A stretch of 64,000 nucleotides of DNA from the NCBI RefSeq assembly GCF_964340395.1, contig NC_135549.1, positions 15,672,342-15,736,341 of the forward strand, read 5' to 3'. The DNA is from Glandiceps talaboti. Taxonomy: Eukaryota; Hemichordata; Enteropneusta; Spengelidae. Of this stretch, positions 1-13,200 are shown piece by piece. Under the pieces are notes generated by a model. It did not search any database. It saw only the letters and a program-made list of their open reading frames with translations, and had not been told where the DNA came from. Position 1 is the first letter of the stretch, and each line of letters begins with the position of its first letter. The position numbers were made by a program, and so were the translations under genes.

Positions 1-296
1 TAATTACCAATTACCAATAGAGAGTCGTAGACTGAAGGCGAATATAAAAACACCCAGCAGTCTGTCCGTCCATTTGTCTATATGTCAGTGCATTTGTCTG
101 TTTAGCTATAGCCGTCTGTCAGTCGGTGCATTGTTCTCCCGGTTCATTTTTTTCTGTCATAAAATGTGTGTTTGTCTTTCTAGCTGCCTGTCTGTAGGTG
201 CATTGTCCTCCATTCTGCACCATAAAAATTTTCTTTGTCATAAATTCTTCCACTTGAGCACTCGAAAATAAACGCCACATATTGCATATAGTAGTA

Positions 297-298
<2 letters not shown>

Positions 299-351
<53 letters not shown>

Positions 352-376
352 CACACAATATATATATATATATATT

Positions 377-466
<90 letters not shown>
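299..466. repeat. TA microsatellite
   Basis: Two long TA arrays separated by a short TTTACACACAA-like interruption. Open frames across it on both strands are artefacts of the repeat. Confidence 0.9.
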
Positions 467-470
<4 letters not shown>

Positions 471-826
471 AAGAATTTCACCTAACAAAAAAAGTCATTC
501 AAAGTATCGCATTCAACAACTTGGAAAACAGCGAATTGTTCCAGAATATCAAACATGCACCATTGCACAAAAATGCCAATGTATTTGGTTGTTTGGATAT
601 TGTGATCGGTACATATGACACGCAACTGTGCATTGCACAACGTTACACGACTTTAAGGTTGTTTGTTCTTACGTAGATTGGGGATGCAGTGAGGTAATGA
701 TAAGGAACGGAAAGCCATTTTAGTATTTACAGGAAATTAAGTGTCAATGTGTACATATACATCACATTACATCAAACGAATGAATGAGATAAATAGTGAC
801 ATTGCGTCTGCATCAGAAATCACATC

Positions 827-1516
827 ACATTCAGTGGGAAGTGAAACTCGGTCGTTCAAAATGAAAGCGGTATATTATTATACTTTGCAGCAAGCATACA
901 GTATGTCGACACACAATAAATTGTGGAGAAGCACAAGTACAAGTGCCAGAGTTAGGAAAACAATGTATACAAATAGCACTGTAAAAACTAAAGTTTGAAA
1001 GTTAAATAAACTGTGCTCTCTTTGACGGTGTATTGTTGTTTCGATAGAGAAATCCACCTGGATAATTCCGTGGCGATAGTCAAATCATCTAATTGATTAA
1101 AGTCTACAAAATGTTGCTAGGTATACATGTTCAAATATTAAGAAGTGTGTATCACATCGAATATATCTTAAATTCAAGATTTATAAGAAGCCTACCATAC
1201 ATTACTTATTGTATGTACATGGATATAACTCGTAACATTACACTAATCACGTATACGTATTATAATAGCAGACTGTACTGAGTAAGTTGGGACTCTATCC
1301 AGAGATTGCCATTTTTCCTTCTCTAGCCGTACGCGTAGAATGGCAGAATCGAGTCCAGACTCATTCCGTAAGTAGGACTACTTCAATCGTAGCTTAAAGG
1401 CTGGTATTACACTGTTTGGTATCGCAGGTACTTATGCACCACAATATGTTCACGAAAATCATTATTAAATGATAGTGATATCTGATTACATTCAGTGGGA
1501 AGTGAAACTCGGTCGT
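827..1516. repeat. 29-bp direct repeat pair
   Basis: An identical 29-bp string (begins ACATTCAGTGGGAAG) occurs at 827-855 and 1488-1516, with unrelated sequence between. The cause is not clear; both may be fragments of a dispersed repeat. Confidence 0.5.
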
Positions 1517-1634
1517 AAATGATCTATAGATTAGAAAGTGATGAGTTAAATGTAAAAAGTTTCAGTATCACCATAGACTATTTATAAAACCTAAATACTA
1601 TAAATTTTGAAATGGAGAATTTTATAAATTATTA

Positions 1635-2129
1635 AGGGAAAGATGAATAGTATTGAGATTATGGACCAAAATTAAATTCGTTTGATACAGAATTAAACAA
1701 CAAAAGGCCTAAGAAAACAATGACAGCCTTTACGGATGTTGTGTACAAACATAATTCCTTTAGTTTGGTGTAGGAGAGGGTTCGAACCGTTTTAGTTCTC
1801 ATCCGACAAAAGCGATTCTACTTTTCATGGAATCTAGTTTGTACCACTAAGTTCACATGTTTCTTTAAATGTTAAATCTAGAAATGTAAATTGTTCGCTA
1901 TAATAGTAAATACATGGCACTAAAATTCTTTAAAGTTGTAATATAAAAAGCATTTTTCTCACTACATAGTGGCTTTATATTCATATTACTACATACTACT
2001 ACATACTGGTTTGAAATTGATTGTTCTGTCTGAAAAAAACTATCAATTTTAGCCAATTAAGTTGAAGGGATGAAGGCCTAACCAAAGAATTTATTTTTAT
2101 ATCCTACATTGAATTATTGATCTCGCCCC
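1635..2129. mobile_element. Harbinger/Tourist-like MITE, copy 1
   Basis: 495 bp with imperfect terminal inverted repeats (AGGGAAAGATGAATAG at the left, CTATTGATCTCGCCCC at the right) flanked by TTA on both sides (1632-1634 and 2130-2132). It shares most of its length, in the same orientation, with 52824-53219. A TTA target duplication and GGG-starting ends are typical of PIF/Harbinger elements. No transposase is encoded. Confidence 0.65.
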
Positions 2130-2132
2130 TTA

Positions 2133-3222
2133 TAAATCAGTTGTTCATCTTAAAATGAAATGTTATAGGCATACCTGGCCCTTCATGGCCGTTCGAAGTG
2201 CTCTTTATAAGAAGAGGTTTCTTATAAAAAAAAATCGTCTGATTTATGGAAAATATGCTCCCTTTCATTAAAGCCATCTTCGACAGAAATAGTGTGAGAA
2301 TGATGAACCTTGGCAACAAGTGATTTTTTAGATCTTATTCCGAAGGCTTTTTTTTAAATGTCCGTTATCTTTAGTGAAGTCGGCCAGTTATAAGCAAAGT
2401 TTTGTTTATGTGTCTCCACGCTCATTTGGATGGCTTGTCTAACCCGTTTCAATGTGTCAGAAAACTGTGGTTCAGAAAAGTTCAAATGTTATTGATTACC
2501 GTGTTTTTTTTCGAAAAAAAGTGGCGCTTGAAAAGGTACAGATGAATCAAAATTGACACATTGCTGTACACTTTCCATCCACACAGTAATAAATACAGAT
2601 GTGATATGATGCGGTTTTGAAACTGATCCTGAAGGCATACATTGTCACGTTTACTGTGGTCTGGTCATTTACCATATAAAGCACACTACTCTTGTATTCA
2701 GGTGAACACTATTTCACTTTACAACTAAATAAAATCTACACCTGGTTAAAAAAGTGCACACAATCACCAGGCCAAGGAAAGAATAAGTGTCTTGAAACGG
2801 GTGTCTTCTCAGGACTAGGGATCCGATGAACACTGCATTGTGTGGAGCTGGTAAATTATCCAAGAAGCAAGTATTAAACACTAGAAATGAATACATTGGG
2901 CAGACATCAAACATTAGAGATACTAGCAATAGGTAGCGCATGACATCCGTAGCATGATTATAGTGATATTTCAGTGAACTATAGTGAACTAAGTTTGCCA
3001 GTATGCTTTGTCTCGACTTCGACTGGTGTGGCATATTCTGACACCCTGCCCTATCACCCTGATAAGACGTAAACAACTCAATGTATATAATCCAACAAAA
3101 CACAGTGTGTTTGATACCATGAGCCGGGTCAATGTTTTCTGAAATGTCGTAGGCAGGCTTTGACATGGGCCTGTTCAGCCTTGTATGATATGATATGATA
3201 TGTCGTGCCGTTCATTCCTAAT
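2133..3222. other. No gene recognised between two MITEs
   Basis: The only long frame is a 150-codon minus-strand ORF (2714-3166) that matches nothing I recognise. It has no splice or promoter context and is within the range expected by chance. Confidence 0.4.
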
Positions 3223-3411
3223 CCAATCTGATTACGGCTCAATTGCTTTATTTACCTTTATTTCCTTTGTATATTGTCGTTTAATTTCGATTTTGTTGTT
3301 ATGAGAGTAGAGAAAGACACTCACTCCCGAACCTCCGAAAAACAAACAACACTATGTGAAGAAAATAGAGGTAAATAAATGCATTCTCATGTCATAATTT
3401 AATCAGATTGG
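3223..3411. mobile_element. Short MITE with CCAATCTGATT ends, copy 1
   Basis: 189 bp. The outermost 11 bp are a perfect inverted repeat (CCAATCTGATT and AATCAGATTGG). The inner arms also pair (TTTATTTACC against GGTAAATAAA). The right half resembles 37636-37722. Confidence 0.55.
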
Positions 3412-3462
3412 CCTTAAGCATCCTCTCTTTACATGAGTCTAGCCCTGATATGTGTATGGTAG

Positions 3463-3779
<317 letters not shown>

Positions 3780-4844
3780 CAATGATACATGAAAAGACAT
3801 GTTGTAACTGTTAATCAGCAGTTTTACCTGTATGTAGTCTAAGAAGCAGATAATGAACACAGTCATGCACTATATACAAATCAAGTTATTGTTGCGTATC
3901 TAGCTAGTATCTTGTATCTAGTGCTGGGACTCTTTGAAATTAAACCATGAACATTGTGCCATAGCTAAAAAAACACACATCAATCATGTCACCGTCCATT
4001 TCTTGTTTGGGTATCTTCTACAAAGACTTGTTATCATGTAACTTACAGTTGTACAGCTGAATTCCCCAAACCGCGAACACATAACTATCATATAAAGATT
4101 TTGTTTGCAACTTTATACTGTATGCACATGTTAACTGTCCCAATTGTGTCAGGGGTTCTCTGTCCATGGACTGCTATCACTACATGTTTATATCATCGTA
4201 TTATCTATTTAGCTACACGTTTAACGTAAAGATGATTCAATATACGTTAAGATGTTTGTATGCTATAACATCAAGAGTATGTCATTACATGTAACAAATT
4301 TGTCCAACAGTGCTCAAATTACAGCCATCGGAAGTGTAAAGACGATAATATGAGTATTCTGAAAACGTAATTGGGGAATGTTTATTACATGTGGTTATCG
4401 CATATATTTTATAGCTGCATTGAACAAAATCAACGACTCGTGTTTTTTCCTTTTTACATAAAAGTACTTGTGTACACAATTTCAGCAATGTCTGATTGCA
4501 TGCACAGCTTTAACTGCATAATGAACGAGTTTTTAATTTTGGCATTTCAGATACAGAGATAGATAGCAAGATAAGATCAAATAGATATGATAAGTTGATA
4601 GGTAAATATGTAAAAGTAGGGCAAATTAATCAAAAACCATCAGTTATAGATGACGCAATGCACATAAAACCTTGCTTTGACCGATACTTTAAATTTCACC
4701 TAAAGGTGTCCACTTTATACATAAGAAGCGGAGAACTTCTTACTGTGCCGAAACAAACTTTCTTTCTTTCCGACCAAACCAGTAGGGTTTTCTTTACCTG
4801 GGAATTGAAATAAATAGGTTCATCATCAAATATATATCAATTAG

Positions 4845-6907
4845 GTGGAAAGTCTTCGCTCGTCCCTGGAGCAAAACTGAGAATGAAATACCGAGACCCT
4901 TTCAGTCGACCTTTTCATGTTTTGTTGCTGCATACGCAATCTGGAGAATTCCATAGCAAAGTAACGATGATATACCCTCTGGCATCGACAGAGAGAAGAT
5001 TAATAAGCAGGTCTCGTTGTACTCCGAAATGAGCATCCAATTCAAAGAGAAGTATCATAACATTGCGTCCGGATTTTGAAACTATGATTGAAAAGCACAT
5101 TGGGAAAATTGGACTGATAAAAGAGAGAATGCAAATGTCAAAAGGATCTTAAACGTAATGTATAAAGACAGGTAGACGACCGAACAAACACTGCCTGCAG
5201 TTAAAGGAACGTTATAGTTTTCAAAACGAAGTCACAGATCAATACTAATGACGTCCGAAGGCCAAGTCTTGATGATAGGTGTTACTCAAACTAAATTTTT
5301 TTAACGTTTTATTTCTGAGTCACTTTATTATGAAGGCTCACAATTCGAGACAGGGAAATAGCATGACTAACCTTGACTTGCTGACGAGAGTGAGTAAAGC
5401 CTAACGAGATATCTAGTCTTTTGTGTGTGTGTGTGTTCAGTCACGTCGTGAAGGACAAAGCTCGCAGATGATAATAGTAACTATTCCATACTTATCACAA
5501 ATACAGGCAAGTAGCAAATTTTGACTGTTGTTATTACACATTTATACGCAGCGTGAAATGTTTCATAAAAATATTCTAGGTATTCTTTTTAATAGATTAT
5601 AATATACTCAATAAATTACATACTTTAACATAAGTCATTGACCTCACGAGGAGACAAGACATCTTTAAAAAATGACCCTAGAGGTTACAAACAAAGGCAA
5701 ACAACCGATTATGAATTGCACGGAAGGTCATAGAATTTCTTAACAATCATACGAGGTTAATCACCTCGTTATTGTTAAATACTTCCTACTTCGAAAACAT
5801 ACCACGAAATTATCTTAAAACAGACATAATGTACAACTTCCTGTTTCGAATTAGTAATTCCGTTATATGCATGGCGGTAGAGTTCTGAATCCCCCTTCCA
5901 CATATAAACTACCAGTGTTATTGTATACATCAAATCCAATTTACTACACAAACAATGAAATAAATGAATAAATGAATTAATGAATGAATGAATGAATAAA
6001 TGAAAAATATATAAACATAAGTAGTTTACCAAATGTAGTATAATAGAAGCCGGCAGAACGAGTTTATATGATTCACACCAATAAAGAATAAATCGAAGGT
6101 AAACTTGCAAATCTGCGCAGCACAACTGACAGATGAAATGTGCCGTATTATATATCTTTCCGCCTCACTTCGCCGCAGTTATCTGGAATAAATAGACAGA
6201 CGTCTTTTAAACTCACTCCATAATTTGGTTTTACTTGCGGAGCCAAACAGCGTTATTGATTTATATTCACCGGGATTGGCAAATTAGTAGTCAATTGGCC
6301 GTACAGCACATCGTGTGACAAAAAAATAAAGAAAGGTAAAGTGGCCGGGCGTACTTCATGCTGTTCTGGCTGTACGTGACAAATGCACATTTATACACTG
6401 GATATTAGAAGAGCTGTCTATTCACGATTTATCTTTAAAAGGTAGTTTTTAATACACTTCAATTTCGTCAAATTTAGCTTCTTTCTCAGAAATCGTTTCA
6501 CCATCAATACTTTATACTACTTGGATCATATCGAAGTCAGACTTTCGGTTTTTAGGATTGAGTTTTTGTCTGTCTCAGACCAAGAGAAAAGGCTATAGCA
6601 TTTTTTGCATTGTTAAATTTGAATTCTTCGCTTCGAAGCTTATCCAAACAACATCGCTTCGCAGCTCATTTCCTTCATCGTCATTCGAATGGAAATTATG
6701 TGATTATCCTTTCCTTTGCAGGAAGAATAATTATACTCTTCAGATACAACAGAATTTCTCTCTATTGACGAAGACTAAATTCAGTGTCCCAATTTATATA
6801 TTTGGAGATGATGTCTGGGGGAAGAAGCATACCGAGGCCACCGTTTACGTGCAGGTGGCTTCTATGCCTGTTGACATGGAGTTTATTCGAATTGTGTCAC
6901 TGTCAAG
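4845..6907 (+). CDS. Gene 0, candidate ectodomain exons (cadherin-like)
   Basis: Exon 4845-5010 (phase 1-2, weak donor CAG|GTCTCG) and exon 6722-6907 (phase 2-2, acceptor TTTCCTTTGCAG, donor AAG|GTATGT) join in frame. The joined peptide has T-Q-S-G-E-F, a stretch in the place of the cadherin L-D-R-E, then N-N-Y-T-L-Q-I, V-P-I-Y-I and H-T-E-A-T-V-Y-V-Q-V. This follows the strand order of a cadherin repeat but lacks the usual calcium-binding residues. The second exon ends in phase 2 while the transmembrane exon begins in phase 1, so at least one exon between 6908 and 10214 is missing from this model. It may also be another gene. Confidence 0.38.
5950..6005. repeat. Degenerate GAAT tetranucleotide array
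   Basis: Repeats of GAAT with AAAT variants. No gene on either strand here is convincing. Confidence 0.6.
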
Positions 6908-7419
6908 GTATGTAGCTGACGACGTTATTGAGTTAATGATTGTGATTTAACAAGTCAACTCAACCCCCTCAAAGTCAAAATCACCGAACTGTAAAGAAAT
7001 TGGAATTGATTCTATTTAATTGGTAACTGGCGATGTATACATACAAAATGGATTGGACATCGCCAGTGTGTACGTGTATCAATATCAGGGAAAAAGACAG
7101 CGCATACCAAGTTACCAGTGATGATTAACTGTTGCAGCGACTACAATTATTGTATTTCTTTATTTGTCTTTTTACAATTTCCTTATCAGCCCGACGGGCA
7201 CTGTCTGAAGGGGGGGGGGGGTTATATAAATAATCACTGTCCGCCTGTCCTCATATCTCAGACACCTAGTCTCAATTCAAACAAACCTTGCACAAATATC
7301 AAATCGTATCGACCGATACTTTATGACAAAAACGCACCATTTTGCCTCCTACCTCCAAACGTTTAATACATGCAGCCACTACTAAAATATTTACCCTGAC
7401 ATTATGAATAAGCAGCCTT

Positions 7420-8060
7420 CTAATGAGACCTTTGACCTTTCACCTGGATCACCATATCCAAGGTCAATTGGCTGAAATGTGTCTATTAATCGTAACTCAA
7501 GAAGTTAAATACATATAGGAATTTCTCTACACCAATAGTACCAAAGGTAAGCTTTCTTCCTATGTCTTGACCCTGACCTCTATCTTGAAGGTCAAATAGT
7601 AAATTGTCCAATGACTTCCAAAGTTTGTACTTAGAACAAAAATGTATGTGCCCATGTTAGTCACACACTATGCTTTGATTTTGACCTTCAACTTCAAGGT
7701 CAAATAGAAAATTGCTCAACACCTCGGGAAGTTGTATACCGATACTGGTTGATGTAAACCTTCTATTCAGAAACGGACTTTTGATCTTACCTTCATCTTA
7801 AAGTCTTAGATCAAATAGGAATATGCACTTGTAATAATAAATTTGGATATTTAGTTCACAGGCTCACCATTCGATTTGTCGACGCCAATAATGTCAGGGG
7901 TAATCTTTCCGAAAAGACAATAACCCATTGCCTTGACCTTCAATGTCAATTAACAATTTACCCTATGCTTTTGGAGATTAGCACGTTGAGATACAATTCA
8001 ACTGTATCCATAGACGAGCTCTATCTTTAACAGCTAACCTTCGACCTTAAACATCGATTT
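7420..8060. repeat. Degenerate tandem repeat rich in TTGACC/GGTCAA
   Basis: Several diverged units contain TGACCTT..AAGGTCAAAT pairs, with ACCAATAGTACCAAAGGTAA and GCCAATAATGTCAGGGGTAA as related stretches. The spacing is roughly 110-130 bp. Each unit can form a small hairpin. Confidence 0.5.
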
Positions 8061-8269
8061 CTCAGGCTTTAATTATTGTCAATTACTGACTACAGTAAAT
8101 TACTGACTACAGTTAATGTTTCCTTCTGAAATATCAAGTGTATGTCAACATCCACATTCTCAGATAAAGTCTTGCTGATCTCGTCCCATCTTTCAATATC
8201 TTGTATTGAGCATTTCCCATGCCCATTGTCTCCTTGTGTATTTGGGTCAATTAACATCAATATTACGCT

Positions 8270-8378
8270 GTTTTATGTTATGTCATGTTATCTTATGTTA
8301 TGGTATATTATGTTATATTATGTTATGTTATGTTATGTTATGTTATGTTATGTTATGTTAAGTTACGTTATGTTACAT
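8270..8378. repeat. ATGTT pentanucleotide array
   Basis: Runs of TTATG/ATGTT with variants. The open frame over it is a repeat artefact. Confidence 0.85.
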
Positions 8379-10214
8379 GCATTATAAATATACTTTGATA
8401 TGTTGATTCATACCAACGTTGGTGGAGGGTCTATGGTTGATTTGTTATGAACTTGCAAAGGAATTGTAGGACCTTGTTTTAAATACCGACCAACAACACT
8501 TTAGTATTTTGAGATATAGTATGCCTTCGAAAGTAGAAGACATGTTTTATCTAATTTTTAGCGAATGTTTGTTTGTTCAGACTGATCGACATCCCGTCAT
8601 CGTAACGTATTATCCTCTAATGTTAATTAAAAGGTCGTATTATTCCCCGGTGATCGTACCTCGATACAACTGCACTTTATGAGGAATACAATTTAATCTT
8701 ATAGGATCTTATAAATGGCATCCAAAATATTGCTTCAAAATGAGGACAATTATATGTTTTTTTTCTCGTTTTATAATGTCCTTCTAGTACAGTTAGTAAG
8801 TGGACAATTTTGTATACGTGTACACGACGCCAGGACGAGAACACCAATGAAGTATTACTGTAACATTTAAGAAACCAGTGTAGTCCGTCTATCGTACAAA
8901 TATACTTCAAAGCGAATTAACATCTCAATTCAGCGGAGACTGCTCACCGTAACTGCACTCTCGTTTAGTTACAACAGAACAGATTTAGTTCTAAGTACAC
9001 TCCACTATACATCACCACACCGAAATCTCGTTTGCCTAGTAATACGTCGCCGTAGGCACTATATTTTCTCAAGAATCTTTCGAGAATTTAGACGCAATAG
9101 AGTCCAAACGATAGTCTCTGTGGATGGATACAGCATTAAGTAAGAGTTATATATTATAGAAAGTCATCGAGGGTGGGTTTAACCTCGGGAAACAAACCAA
9201 ACAAGCCCCTCTGAAATATTTACAGTTTGTGTGCACTTCGTTGCACAGCCAATAGCTAAAACAGATGATCCTGAAGGAAAAGGCATTTAGGATTTCTTTC
9301 AAATGATATTCCCGGTCGCGATGCGTTTTGTTAGGTATTATGCCAGGTTAAGTTATTTGCCTTTTATCAAAGTCGTCATTAAAGATAAATTGAGAATAAA
9401 TTGGAGCTGTGAAAGTATGATTGTCAGTCGAATTGACGTATTATTAGTTGAATTTTACCAATGGACATCATGTCGCTTCCCTAAGGATATCGTGATGATA
9501 CTCTGGATGGGTTGGTGGTGTTTACATGTAGTTCGAATCAGAACACTTAGCAAATAGAATTTGGGTGGGGTAAAAGGATAAACATGGCGGATATGTCTCT
9601 AAAATTGTGAATAAAACAAAACACAAACAAACAAAACCGACAACATTTGTAAATTTCAATATTATTTGATAAAGAAATAGATAGTGGTAAATTCACCCGC
9701 CTAATTTATACCATGTCATATGATACAAGTTCAGTCTACCGAAAGACTTGGATTTCAGAAATCTTCAGATGATATTTCGTCAACAGTACAATATTCAAAT
9801 ATCATATCATACGATCAGAGCTGATTATGGCTGCCGTTGTTCACATACAATGCCATCTTTTACAGTTTTTGCTTGCAGGTGTAAACTATATTAAACAAAC
9901 TCTATTCTTTAAATAGACTATGCTATTCGTGTTCGTCACCAGGAGATGAATTATCGTCCCGGGCGTACTCATGGCTCTCACAATACTTCAACAAAACCTT
10001 CAGCAATATACTTTTGACACTTATAAGATATACATGTAATGTGAATCGATCAGCGCATGCGTGGTTGACTCAGCCAGCTTTGCCTAACAGCTTTGTATCA
10101 ATGTTATCAGACAACTACGAGCGTTTTACTTGCTTGATCGCTATGTTTCTTTTCCTTCTTTAAGTAAATTTCTTGATGCGGTCATGACGACTTCCTTTCC
10201 GTTTTCATTTCTAG

Positions 10215-13200
10215 ATGCATTTACACCGAATTCTGCAGGTCCCTCCAATTCAGCTATCAATGATGATATATCTCTAGCCTTAATCATCGTGGCAGTAGTT
10301 CTCCTCGCGACCTTCCTGTGTGTTTGCTGTGCTGCGTGCAGAAACTCCCTTTGTCCCGACGAGCAGGCAGGTGAGCTGTAGATTTCTCTAATCTATATTC
10401 AATATCAAGGTCACGTAGTTCTTTTTTTATTTATCAGGATTTCATCTGAGGTCACAACATTGCTACTCGCGGATTCATATGACAAGGATCCGCTTTAGTA
10501 GTGTGTATCCGACGTAGCTACTAATTATTAAGTTTGTCCCCTCAAGGCAAGAAAATCTATATCGTGATCGTACCATTAAATATTCGTTGAGCTCAATTCT
10601 TGCTCTATAGCTGTGTAAGATATGCTTTATTAAATATGCACTCTAATATGTAAGATGTAGGGCGACGTAAGCAAAAGAAGTGTCTTTATATTTATACTAT
10701 CGCTCAATGTGTAATGTCTGCAGATAACACATAGACCTCCAACTCTAAATGCGAGTTTACCCTCAAGGAATACTGAACATTCTGTATATATCTTCCTTCC
10801 TCTCATACATGCATAAGAGCATCTCCTTACACAGACCCTTTCCGATAAAAATAGCGCTGTACTTTCAATTCTGTAAGGGATTCCTTTTCTGTGTACGTCG
10901 CGTCGACTATATTAATTAACCTGAAAACTGTTAGGATTCATCCATCGTATGGAAATCTTCATCCACTGTCCCTCTATCACTGTGATTTATCGACGGACGC
11001 CTGAACATGTCATTTGACTCGAATATCTTAGCTTTCACATACTACAGACCGTTTGAAAATAAACGCTATTTAATTTTTGTCATTTACACATGTGACTTGA
11101 AGAGTTCAACTGTGCGATTTTTTAGCTTGTGAGACGATATCTATTGCAGCCTAGAATCTTCTATATACATCTAAGACTACTTATCGATTCTTGGTAAAAC
11201 ACTTGAGATATTGTCGTGGTGATTTCGACTCAGACAAGTCAGATGAATGATGAGTGTAACGTGATTGATTAGTTTGAGAATACAGCAGCAAATCTGCATT
11301 ATGTAGATACTGATGATCATAAAATATGTGTTCAACTGTAAAGGGTGGACAATTTGTTCTTTTCAGAAAAAGCCCAATTAAGATATTCGAAAGGATGTTT
11401 AACATTGAATGGCCATTTGACGCTGTCACTTGTGTCTATGTCAGTAATGGGGTATTTATATTCTGCTGTGTAGCCTTGTATTCTTCGCCACTGCATGCGT
11501 AATTTTATGTTCTCGTGTTTTCCGAACGGTAGTTGTCTATTCTTAAATTGAAAGACTGATTTCATACCATAATACGACTTAGAAAATCCAGATGTATTGT
11601 ACTCTACAAAACGCCAATTACGGCGATATTCTGAAACATCAATATCAAATAGCTAAATGGTACATATAGGTTAGAAAAAAGAACTGAATCCAATTCTCCA
11701 TCGCCCCCGTAGTAAACGAAATGTATCTAAATGTTTACCTGGAGCAACTTGAACTGAACACTACCAAAGCCTATCTCCAGTCTACTACACACAAAGATGG
11801 GCAAATAATCCAGACATATCATGGCGACATCGTTGCAATTATACTGTCTACCATGTTAGCTCACATACACTACACTACTTAGCATTTTGTATACAGCAGA
11901 CTAAACTTAAGTGTTACAATTGTTACGCTTGCTAGAAGATAAAGTAAGCAAGTTTCTCGTAGAAAGTCAAAAGACAAAATCTTTCTAGAGCTTACTTAAA
12001 ACTTTTATAAAATTTATAGCAAAGGTGACGTCAACCAAATTTACACAAGAATAGATAATAGTTTTGCAGACACAAATTATCAAATGATGACATCGAACAG
12101 ATAAACCTAATTCCAGTATCGCGTAATCAACCAGTGACGAGTTAAAGAAAACCACTGCATGCAGCAGGATGCCGTTTAGTGGTCTGAGGTAGAATGTAGC
12201 AACAGTGCAACACTAACACAGTACTGTAACTGGCCTGTACAAGAATGCAACACTGATACAGTACTGTAATTGGCCAATACAACAATGCAACACTAATACA
12301 GTACTGTAATTGGCCAATACAATAATGCAACACTAATACAGTACTGTAATTGACCAATACAACAATGCAACACTTATACAGTACTGTAATTGGCCAATAC
12401 AACAATGCAACACTAATACAGTACTGTAATTGGCCAATACAACAATGCAACACTAATACAGTACTGTAATTGGCCAATACAACAATGCAACACTAATACA
12501 GTACTGTAATTGGCCAATACAACAATGCAACACTAATACAGTACTGTAATTGACCAATACAACAATGCAACACTTATACAGTACTGTAATTGGCCAATAC
12601 AACAATGCAACACTTATATAGTACTGTAATTGGCCAATACAACACAATACAATACAATACACAATAGAGTGTAATACACACTCCTGGTAGATCAGCCCAC
12701 CCACTGGAACACAACACAACGCAACGCAACGCAACGCAACGCAACGCAACGCACCCAACGCAACGCAACGCAACGCAACACAACACAACACAACACAACA
12801 CAACACAACACAACACACAGCACAGCACAACACAACACAACACAACACAACACAACGCAACACGTACAACACAATGTCAATTAGTGCAATACATCACGAT
12901 ACAGTACGATATGTTTAAATGATATGCATATTGGTACCATATAACATAGTTAAAGCTGCAACTATAACTGCTGTGTAGTCAGACTACTGTACTTATCTGA
13001 TGACTGGCTTTGAAAATTTGCAATCTTCACTGCATTGTGTAAAATATTCAGTACAGGATATTTCAACAAAAAACATGTCTGTCATACAAATGCATGAATG
13101 CTAGCTATTACTATAAAAGCCCGTGTATAGCAGAACAGAAAGTAAATACCAGGTACAGCTGTGTATAGACCCGGTATCGTATTTTGTTAGTTACCACCGA

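Noticed and set aside
119-488. Frames of alternating Ile-Tyr over TA arrays, also at 3439-3747 and 46140-46255
   Set aside because: Low-complexity artefacts of TA microsatellites.
1316-1367. Short ATG-containing stretch (MAESSPDSF) before a GTAAGT donor
   Set aside because: It could be a 5' exon, but there is no acceptor partner or homology to tie it to any gene.
2714-3166. 150-codon minus-strand ORF
   Set aside because: No recognised domain or splice context. A frame of this length is not very unlikely by chance in 64 kb, and it lies between transposons.
9016-9137. Open stretch with many Arg ending at AAG|TAAGAG
   Set aside because: Examined as the missing exon of gene 0, but the borders and phase do not fit and the composition is not extracellular.
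9827-9878. Possible signal-peptide start exon (MAAVVHIQCHLLQFLLA) for the transmembrane gene
   Set aside because: The phase fits the transmembrane exon, but the hydrophobic core is weak, the GTGTAA donor is modest and it would leave an ectodomain of only about 20 residues. Kept as an untested alternative, not annotated.
12196-12650. CRISPR-like look of the 40-bp repeat array
   Set aside because: Units abut directly with no unique spacers, and the context is an animal genome. It is a minisatellite.
12142-12880. Long minus-strand frames rich in Cys, Val, Leu and Tyr
   Set aside because: They are translations of the 40-bp and pentanucleotide repeats.
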